Positions 1 through 6,742 of a stretch of DNA of 10,634 nt are shown piece after piece. The DNA is from Bacteroidales bacterium GP4 (GTDB taxonomy: Bacteria > Bacteroidota > Bacteroidia > Bacteroidales > Muribaculaceae). The position numbers were made by a program, and so were the translations under genes. A model generated the notes under the pieces. It saw only the letters and a program-made list of their open reading frames with translations, had not been told where the DNA came from and ran no database searches. Position 1 is the first letter of the stretch; every line of letters begins with the position of its first letter. The stretch lies in assembly GCA_001701065.1 (NCBI GenBank), contig DAAL01000213.1:1-10634 (forward strand), written 5' to 3'.

Positions 1-29
1 CCGAGGCACTCCATTAAAATTGAACAGTT
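1..29 (-). repeat. 29-bp direct repeat, copy 1 (fragment of the TlpA-like gene)
   Basis: The first 29 bases are identical to 478-506, which lie inside the thioredoxin-like gene. Read on the minus strand they encode LFNFNGVPR, the stretch holding the cis-proline of the thioredoxin fold. The match stops exactly after base 29 and may continue beyond the left edge. The same minus frame stays open back to about 135, but the residues before LFNFNGVPR do not resemble the intact gene. The simplest reading is the edge of a second, possibly damaged, copy of the gene lying to the left. Confidence 0.8.
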
Positions 30-40
30 TAAACCTCTTG

Positions 41-69
41 CTGTTCACAAAAGGCTGTTTTGTGAACAG
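41..69. repeat. Perfect 12-bp inverted repeat (TGTTCACAAAA type)
   Basis: CTGTTCACAAAA (41-52) and TTTTGTGAACAG (58-69) are perfect inverted arms around the 5-nt loop GGCTG. A further half-site, TGTTCACAAA, lies at 83-92, and related TGAACA pieces occur at 21-26 and 103-108. Neither strand has a T run after the stem, so a classical intrinsic terminator is not supported. It could be a protein-binding site, a small palindromic repeat element, or the scar of a rearrangement; its function is unknown. Confidence 0.7.
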
Positions 70-133
70 TAACATTCTTAATTGTTCACAAACATGGAAT
101 TCTGAACAACTCCCGCTATTGTTGAGATACAGA

Positions 134-174
134 TTCTATTGGAAGAGTTTCAGAATCATTTTCATCATATGATA
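134..174 (-). pseudogene. Second, heavily decayed copy of Fic N-terminal sequence
   Basis: Two blocks repeat parts of the Fic-like fragment at 205-318. ATCATATGATA at 164-174 equals 277-287, and 134-149 matches 231-246 at 15 of 16 bases. The order and orientation are the same, but the spacing between the blocks is 16 nt shorter here, so this looks like a diverged duplicate with a deletion. On the minus strand the first block again encodes SYD. A 30-residue frame (MNVPLMRLF... ending at a TAG near 120) crosses it, but I do not think it is a gene. Confidence 0.4.
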
Positions 175-204
175 CACTCATAAACAGGCGCATTAACGGC
201 ACAT

Positions 205-318
205 TCATGTAGTAATAAGCTCTGCCAATCTTCTATTGGCAGAGTTAAGTTGCTTCAAGACTGCTTTTGTCTCCAAATCATATGATAGAGGAAGCTGTGG
301 AATATTATATCTTTTCAT
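205..318 (-). pseudogene. Truncated Fic-family protein, N-terminal remnant
   Basis: An ATG at 318 opens a 37-codon frame beginning MKRYNIPQLPLSYDLETK and continuing AVLKQLNSANRRLAEL before a TGA at 205-207. This is the typical N-terminal (Fic_N) segment of Bacteroidota Fic proteins, enzymes that transfer AMP or similar groups to target proteins. The catalytic HPFxxGNGR region is absent here and to the left, so the protein cannot be active. After AEL the residues ITT, followed one base out of frame by HE, resemble the later IENIxTTHDE stretch of the family; this suggests an internal deletion plus a frameshift. The 10-bp inverted repeat at 220-229/235-244 lies inside the LNSANRRLAEL codons. Family identification rests on recognition of the motif, not on a search. 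Confidence 0.65.
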
Positions 319-369
319 ATTTTTTGATTGTTGTCATTCATAGTGCGAATTTACTAAACTATTACGACA

Positions 370-2154
370 TTACTTCAATATCACACCGTATTTATTGAGT
401 CTATCGGTTAATATTGAGATGTGATGCGCTTTAAGGTCGTCGTCAATCACTTTTCCGTCAGGACCGATTAGGACTTGCCGAGGCACTCCATTAAAATTGA
501 ACAGTTCCCGCAGCCGTGCGAAATCCCCGCCCGGCAGGTACAGGCTCACAAGACCGTCAAGATGCTTGGCGGCATATTCATCGTATAGCTTCCTTGGCGA
601 TTCGCTATTGGCAGTAATGAAAATAAACTGAAACTGCGGATGGTCAACGTTACGACGGTAGATCTCAGCATTTTCTTCAATTTCATAACGGCACGGCCCA
701 CAATAGGTAGCCCAAAAGTCAATCATAATGTACTTCCCACGGTACGGCTCAATTATCTTTTTCATAACCGCGCCGTTCTCGTCATCGGGCAGCTCATAGG
801 GTTCATCATCATAGAGGCAAGTAAAAAATTCACTTATCCCGTCGATGCTTTCCTTACAAGTCAGCACACCGTCATTCTTCATTGATTCAATGAGAGAAGA
901 AGTCCATTCCTTAGTGGAACAGTTCTTGCTGATAGCTTGTCCACGACACAGATAATCGCCCAAACACATCTGCCACAAAAGAGGAGAGAAATCAATACCG
1001 ATAAATGATTTAAGTAATTCAGTCTTATTTTTCTGTTCCATCGAGTTGCTAGGAAAGAATAACAGCGGCGGCAATGTATTGCGGAATTCCGTATACTCAT
1101 CCATTAAGCCGCAACGTCGTGCCGCTTCCTCGGCAAGAGACTGACGCTTGAAATAAGCCTGCCATTCTTCCTCGTCAAAGAAAAACCTCTTGCCGAGATT
1201 CTCTTCAATCCAACGCGCAGCCTCCATCTCCTTTTCGTTAAGCTTCACACCTTTCTCTTTAAGGAACAAAAGTCCGCCGTCAATCACCTTCACTTCATAG
1301 ACATCCTTAAAACCCAGTCGGTCAAACAGACTTGAAAACGCAAAAGGAAGTGTCCTGAAATTTGCGGAAATAAACCGGGAATCGTTCTCCCTAAGCACCT
1401 CCTTGAACGGACTGAAAAATTCGGCTGTCATAGGTTCCTTAAGCGAAGAAGCAAGAGAATCGTCATATTGCATATATCCATAATTCAAATCGTACATTAG
1501 AAGCTCCTCCAGATAATTCATCTTTACCATGTCGTTAAGCAATCGTACAGCAACAGGATTAATCTTTTCCTCGTTTATGTAATCATCAATACGGCTCTGA
1601 TAATTATCACTAATCTCCTTCAATCTGCCGGAAGCTTCATTTGGGGTCAATTCCTTAGCCATCCAATAATTGTTTGCCGCGGGATACTGAGGCGCATCGG
1701 CAAGCTGACGATTAATCTCACCCAACAGTCCTCCGTAACGGTAGATCGTGTCAGTCCCGACTACTAAATTCAAATCACGCTCCGGCTCCAGATAAATGAA
1801 ACGATACCGTCCATTCAATCCTCTAAAATAAACCAAGCGGGGAAACGATAAAGGAATCTCGACATCAAACGTCCCGTCCTCATTCACCGGCACATTGACG
1901 ACTCGTTCCTTTCCCGTGAATCCGTCGTTAGTAAAAACCTGCATATTGTCAAATCCACATTCTCGGTCATAATCCTTGACTACTCCTGACAGCCGCGCAT
2001 TTCCCGCCTTAAAAAAATCAGCAGGCTCACCGGGGTAAGGTTTATCGTTGGCGGCAATCCATTTCGTCAAGTCAAATTCAGTTTTACATTCGGCATTTGC
2101 ACAAAAACAAACGAGTGCAGCAAAAATTCCTAAAAAGCATCTTGTGATAATCAT
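370..2154 (-). CDS. Secreted TlpA-family thioredoxin-like protein
   Basis: A 594-residue envelope protein. Residues 1-21 form a signal peptide (hydrophobic FLGIFAALVCFCANA), so it is exported, probably to the periplasm or as a surface-associated protein. Residues of roughly 30-140 resemble the DUF4369-like beta domain often placed before TlpA domains in Bacteroidota; the middle (about 150-440) is charged, mostly helical and not recognised. The C-terminal thioredoxin fold has IDFWATYCGPC with the redox pair Cys485-Cys488 and the cis-proline in FNGVPRQVLIGPDGKV. Expected role: thiol-disulfide exchange in the envelope, substrate unknown. The ATG at 2154 directly precedes the signal peptide. It appears monocistronic and is divergent from the spmAB gene. 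A 29-bp copy of its 3' part recurs at the left edge. I could not see a clear promoter. Confidence 0.85.
   Translation of the reverse strand: MIITRCFLGIFAALVCFCANAECKTEFDLTKWIAANDKPYPGEPADFFKAGNARLSGVVKDYDRECGFDNMQVFTNDGFTGKERVVNVPVNEDGTFDVEIPLSFPRLVYFRGLNGRYRFIYLEPERDLNLVVGTDTIYRYGGLLGEINRQLADAPQYPAANNYWMAKELTPNEASGRLKEISDNYQSRIDDYINEEKINPVAVRLLNDMVKMNYLEELLMYDLNYGYMQYDDSLASSLKEPMTAEFFSPFKEVLRENDSRFISANFRTLPFAFSSLFDRLGFKDVYEVKVIDGGLLFLKEKGVKLNEKEMEAARWIEENLGKRFFFDEEEWQAYFKRQSLAEEAARRCGLMDEYTEFRNTLPPLLFFPSNSMEQKNKTELLKSFIGIDFSPLLWQMCLGDYLCRGQAISKNCSTKEWTSSLIESMKNDGVLTCKESIDGISEFFTCLYDDEPYELPDDENGAVMKKIIEPYRGKYIMIDFWATYCGPCRYEIEENAEIYRRNVDHPQFQFIFITANSESPRKLYDEYAAKHLDGLVSLYLPGGDFARLRELFNFNGVPRQVLIGPDGKVIDDDLKAHHISILTDRLNKYGVILK
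478..506 (-). repeat. 29-bp direct repeat, copy 2 (inside the TlpA-like gene)
   Basis: This copy is identical to 1-29 and encodes LFNFNGVPR in the thioredoxin domain. Recombination between the two copies would remove the 477 bp between them and fuse the gene to whatever lies left of the window. Confidence 0.8.
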
Positions 2155-2190
2155 CGTGTCTATAATTTATGAAATAATACCTTTTACTAT

Positions 2191-2220
2191 TAAAGACGGA
2201 ATTTCTTGAAATTCGCTTTA
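2191..2220. repeat. Imperfect palindrome upstream of the TlpA-like gene
   Basis: Outer arms TAAAG (2191-2195) and CTTTA (2216-2220) enclose inner arms GAATTT (2199-2204) and AAATTC (2209-2214), with unequal spacers ACG and G. It lies 37 nt before the start of the minus-strand gene, where an operator or an mRNA leader hairpin could be. There is no direct evidence of function. Confidence 0.4.
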
Positions 2221-2302
2221 AATCGTTTTGAAAATTTTTTACAATCCGTCTAATTCTGTAAAGGCATCCGGTGACCGGAAAAAGTAAGTGCAGAGTCCGG
2301 AG

Positions 2303-2379
2303 TTTTGCCCCATTTTGGCTTCAATATTTCGAAATGGGGTAGGGGAGGGGCTGAAATATTTAAATCTGAGAGGGCAAAA
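2303..2379 (+). promoter_or_regulatory. Leader-like region with mutually exclusive stem-loops
   Basis: The outer stem TTTTGCCC/GGGCAAAA (2303-2310/2372-2379) is compatible with an inner AATATTTC/GAAATATT stem (2323-2330/2353-2360). A different 8-bp stem, CCCCATTT/AAATGGGG (2308-2315/2332-2339), uses bases of both and excludes them. Three GGGG runs sit at 2336-2350. Such alternative pairing is typical of regulated leaders but also arises by chance. If spmAB is transcribed from the box at 2473-2480, this element would lie upstream of the transcript, not in it. Confidence 0.3.
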
Positions 2380-2472
2380 TTTAGTTCAAGACGTTATACA
2401 CCAATCCATTATCCCCAAAATAGGGGTTCAAAACTTTTTACCCAAATAATTCCACAATCCGGGATTTATGCG

Positions 2473-2480
2473 TAAGTTTG
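2473..2480 (+). promoter_or_regulatory. Possible promoter -7 box for the spmAB-like gene
   Basis: TAAGTTTG fits the Bacteroidota -7 consensus TAnnTTTG and ends 16 nt before the ATG. No TTG is found at the matching -33 position, so the assignment is weak. Confidence 0.3.
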
Positions 2481-2496
2481 TAAAAAATAAACTGAC

Positions 2497-3729
2497 ATGG
2501 CACTAAATTACATCTGGATCGCATTTTTCTTCATCGCATTCTTGGTCGCATTGGGAAAAACCATTTTTGAAGGGGACTTCTCCATATGGAGCACCATCAT
2601 GTCCGCTTCATTCACTTCGGCGGCAAACGCATTTGAGATTTCGTTGGGTCTTACCGGAATCTTATCCCTATGGATGGGACTGATGAAAATAGGCGAACGA
2701 GGCGGAGTGATTCAATTCTTCGGCAGGATGATAAGTCCGCTGTTCACGCGGCTCTTTCCCGGCATCCCGAAGAACCATCCCGCCATGGGTTCCATATTCA
2801 TGAACGTGTCAGCCAATATGCTCGGACTCGACAATGCCGCCACGCCCCTTGGACTAAAGGCAATGCAGGAGATGCAGTCGCTCAACGACAAGAAGGACAC
2901 AGCCACCGATGCCATGCTCATGTTTCTGGTGCTCAACGCTTCAGGACTGTGCTTTATACCCATAGGCATAATGATGTACAGGGCGCAGGCGGGAGCAAGC
3001 AACCCCACCGACATATTCCTGCCCATACTTCTCGCCACATTCATAGCCACATTCGTTGGCATAGTGGCAATGTGCCTTAAACAAGGCATAAAGCTGTTTA
3101 ACCGAGTGATGATTAGCTGGTTAGGTGGTTTGGCGCTTATAGTCTTCTCAATAGTGTGGTTTTTCTCGACGCTTCCCAAGGAGGAAGTGGAACTGTACTC
3201 GTCGTTTATAGCCAACATTCTGTTATTCAGCGTAATAATAATGTTTCTTTTCGCAGGATTCCGCAAGAAAATCAATGTCTACGACTCTTTCATTGAAGGA
3301 GCCAAAGAGGGCTTCAAGACCGCTGTCATGATCATACCTTATCTTGTGGCGATACTCGTGGCTATAGGGATGTTCCGCGCATCGGGTGCCATGGATGTGC
3401 TCACTGATGTAATGACCTCGTGCTTCAATTTCCTGGGGCTTGACAGCGAATGGGTGGCTGCGCTTCCCACAGCGCTGATGAAGCCTCTGAGCGGTTCGGG
3501 AAGCCGCGGAATGATGGTGGACCTGATGAATGCCTACGGACCCGATTCATTTGTTGCGCGGGTGTCGGCTGCGATTCAGGGCAGCACTGACACCACCTTC
3601 TACATCCTTGCCGTGTACTTTGGAAGTGTGGGCGTGGTCAAGACTCGTTACGCTGTTCCGTACGCTCTTCTTGCCGATGTGGTAGGCTCCATTTCAGGAG
3701 TCATAGCGGCATACGTGTTCTTCTCGTAA
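2497..3729 (+). CDS. SpmA-SpmB fusion, nucleoside-recognition (Gate) membrane protein
   Basis: A 410-residue integral membrane protein. The N-terminal half (about 1-205) matches SpmA: a segment with NHPAMGSIFMNVSANMLG, then LDNAATPLGLKAM (both family hallmarks), with membrane helices near 5-22, 45-63, 138-160 and 172-193. The C-terminal half (about 210-410) matches SpmB: IPYLVAILVAIGMFRASGA, MKPLSGSGSRGMM and QGSTDTTFYILAVYFGSVG. In Bacillus these are two separate spore maturation genes; in non-sporulating Bacteroidota a single fused gene is common and its substrate is unsettled (the domain is called nucleoside recognition or Gate). The length fits the fusion, and the first ATG starts directly in a membrane helix. 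It seems to be its own transcription unit, since a good promoter precedes the next gene. Confidence 0.88.
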   Translation: MALNYIWIAFFFIAFLVALGKTIFEGDFSIWSTIMSASFTSAANAFEISLGLTGILSLWMGLMKIGERGGVIQFFGRMISPLFTRLFPGIPKNHPAMGSIFMNVSANMLGLDNAATPLGLKAMQEMQSLNDKKDTATDAMLMFLVLNASGLCFIPIGIMMYRAQAGASNPTDIFLPILLATFIATFVGIVAMCLKQGIKLFNRVMISWLGGLALIVFSIVWFFSTLPKEEVELYSSFIANILLFSVIIMFLFAGFRKKINVYDSFIEGAKEGFKTAVMIIPYLVAILVAIGMFRASGAMDVLTDVMTSCFNFLGLDSEWVAALPTALMKPLSGSGSRGMMVDLMNAYGPDSFVARVSAAIQGSTDTTFYILAVYFGSVGVVKTRYAVPYALLADVVGSISGVIAAYVFFS

Positions 3730-3745
3730 TCCCCCGTTTTTTCAC

Positions 3746-3776
3746 TTGGTAGAGTGCGGGATTTTAGCTATTTTTG
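3746..3776 (+). promoter_or_regulatory. Promoter of the ybeY-mnmG operon
   Basis: TTG at 3746-3748 and TATTTTTG at 3769-3776 match the Bacteroidota -33 and -7 consensus (TTG, TAnnTTTG) with the usual 20-nt spacer. Transcription should begin near 3783, giving a leader of about 20 nt before the ybeY ATG. Confidence 0.65.
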
Positions 3777-3786
3777 CGCTAAAATC
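3760..3786. repeat. Perfect 9-bp inverted repeat around the -7 box
   Basis: GATTTTAGC (3760-3768) and GCTAAAATC (3778-3786) are perfect inverted arms. The 9-nt loop TATTTTTGC is the -7 promoter box itself. The placement suggests an operator, or a hairpin that also ends upstream transcription, but no T run follows on the plus strand. Confidence 0.55.
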
Positions 3787-3803
3787 AAATATCCTTTTGA
3801 ATT

Positions 3804-4222
3804 ATGATTGAATGGGAAGAGCATGGCTCACAAGTACCCGATTACGACAAAAACAAGCTCGAACGATGGATAGGCAAAGTGGCGGAGGCTCACGGAAAAA
3901 TCGTAGGTCCCCTCACTTACATCTTCTGTGACGACGAGGAGATACTCGATGTCAACCGCAAGTTTCTTTCTCACGATTACTACACTGACATCATCACCTT
4001 CGATTACACCCACGGGCGTAGAATCAGCGGCGACATGTTTATATCCATCGACACCGTAAAGAGCAATTCCGAAGCGGTGAAAAGCGATTTTATCACCGAG
4101 TTTCACCGTGTGATTATCCACGGGGTGCTCCACTTGTGCGGAATCAACGACAAAGGCCCCGGTGAAAGAGAGATTATGGAGCGTCACGAAAATGACGCAT
4201 TGGACATGCTAAACGAAATAAA

Positions 4223-4226
<4 letters not shown>
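3804..4226 (+). CDS. ybeY: Endoribonuclease YbeY
   Basis: A 140-residue cytoplasmic metalloprotein of the UPF0054/YbeY family, which takes part in 16S rRNA 3'-end maturation and ribosome quality control. The length is normal for the family. Family features seen are FCDDEEILDVNRKFLSHDYYTDIITFDY, followed by GDMFISIDTV, and the metal-binding signature HGVLHLCGIND. The first two ligand histidines are His106 and His110; the third position, usually His, is Asp116 here, which I recall as common in Bacteroidota. It is the first gene behind the promoter at 3746-3776. Its stop codon overlaps the mnmG start in ATGA (4223-4226), so the two are very likely co-transcribed and translationally coupled. Confidence 0.9.
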
Positions 4227-6100
<1,874 letters not shown>

Positions 6101-6101
6101 T

Positions 6102-6117
6102 TGTTTCACGTGAAACA
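6102..6117. promoter_or_regulatory. parS: parS-type centromere site (ParB/Spo0J binding)
   Basis: TGTTTCACGTGAAACA is a perfect 16-bp palindrome, extended to 20 bp by AT and AT on the outside (6100-6119). It equals the bacterial chromosomal parS consensus (TGTTNCACGTGAAACA, from Bacillus subtilis). It starts at the last base of the mnmG stop codon. ParB would load here and spread to help segregate the chromosome. Other CACGTG hexamers in the window lack the flanking TGTTT/AAACA. No parA or parB gene is in view. Confidence 0.85.
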
Positions 6118-6158
6118 ATAATAAATAATTATAATACACCCAATTAAACCGTACAACA

Positions 6159-6677
6159 ATGGAATACGTTAAATCAAAAATCCGAGACATCCTCGACTTT
6201 CCAAAGCCCGGAATCATATTCAAGGATTTAACCACAATGTTCAAAGATCCACGAGCCATGCACATCGTGGGATGGGACCTTGCACAACTTTACCGCACTA
6301 AAGGCGTTACTAAAGTAGTGGGCATAGAATCGCGAGGATTCATAGGCGGAGCCATCATGGCTTACGAGATAGGAGCCGGATTTGTTCCGGCACGCAAGCC
6401 CGGCAAGCTGCCTGCCGACACTGTGCGCGCGGAGTTTGAAAAGGAATACGGCACTGACATCATCGAAATCCACCGTGATGCCATCACCGAGGATGATGTG
6501 GTTGTAATCCATGACGACCTTCTTGCCACAGGCGGAACCATGGCGGCATGTTACGAGCTTGTAAAAAGCATGAACCCCAAGAAAGTCTACATCAACTTCA
6601 TTGTTGAGCTTAGCTACCTTGACGGCAGAAAGAACCTCCCCGCCGACGCTGAAGTCACCTCGCTTATCGTGTATTGA
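6159..6677 (+). CDS. apt: Adenine phosphoribosyltransferase
   Basis: A 172-residue cytoplasmic enzyme that makes AMP from adenine and PRPP (purine salvage). The length matches bacterial Apt. It begins in the usual way (IRDILDFPKPGIIFKDLT), has the ESRGF motif, the ARKPGKLP loop, and the PRPP-binding motif VVVIHDDLLATGGT (residues 114-127; Asp119 and Asp120 are the acidic pair, with His118 before them). The ATG at 6159 is preceded by AT-rich sequence without a clear promoter box. It is separated from mnmG by 58 nt holding the parS-type site. The gene order mnmG-apt-uvrC is common in Bacteroidales. Confidence 0.96.
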   Translation: MEYVKSKIRDILDFPKPGIIFKDLTTMFKDPRAMHIVGWDLAQLYRTKGVTKVVGIESRGFIGGAIMAYEIGAGFVPARKPGKLPADTVRAEFEKEYGTDIIEIHRDAITEDDVVVIHDDLLATGGTMAACYELVKSMNPKKVYINFIVELSYLDGRKNLPADAEVTSLIVY

Positions 6678-6688
6678 TTACAACCGAA

Positions 6689-6717
6689 GCAGGAACACAC
6701 GCCAAGCGTGCCCCTGC
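6689..6717 (+). other. Hairpin between apt and uvrC
   Basis: GCAGG (6689-6693) pairs with CCTGC (6713-6717), and CACGC (6698-6702) with GCGTG (6706-6710), with a CAA loop and a small internal loop. No T run follows, so it is not a standard terminator. It lies in the stretch that would be coding only if uvrC used the earlier TTG, which argues that this stretch is a spacer; it may trim or stabilise the mRNA. Confidence 0.45.
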
Positions 6718-6742
6718 CTCGATAAACAACGGAGATAAAAAT

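Larger units (their letters stand above)
2155..2496. other. 342-bp divergent intergenic region with several inverted repeats
   Basis: No convincing coding sequence lies between the minus-strand TlpA-like gene and spmAB. The region is full of symmetry. An imperfect palindrome occupies 2191-2220. TCCGGTGACCGGA lies at 2267-2279. TTTTGCCC (2303-2310) is complementary to GGGCAAAA (2372-2379), CCCCATTT (2308-2315) to AAATGGGG (2332-2339), and AATATTTC (2323-2330) to GAAATATT (2353-2360). A small CCCC/GGGG pair sits at 2413-2426. No riboswitch family that I know is recognisable. Confidence 0.6.

Noticed and set aside
21..109. Possible CRISPR-like repeats
   Set aside because: The repeated pieces are short inverted half-sites at irregular spacing, not uniform direct repeats with equal spacers, and no cas genes are near.
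1..135. 45-codon open minus-strand frame ending in LFNFNGVPR at the left edge
   Set aside because: Only the last nine residues match the thioredoxin-like gene; the rest is low-complexity sequence created by the inverted repeat, with no start signal, so I list the repeat and not a gene.
2413..2426. CCCC-AAAATA-GGGG as a terminator
   Set aside because: The stem is only 4 bp and no T run follows at the right place.
2712..3275. 187-codon open frame on the minus strand
   Set aside because: It lies wholly opposite the spmAB gene, which has clear family motifs; the peptide has no recognisable domain and follows from codon bias on the other strand.
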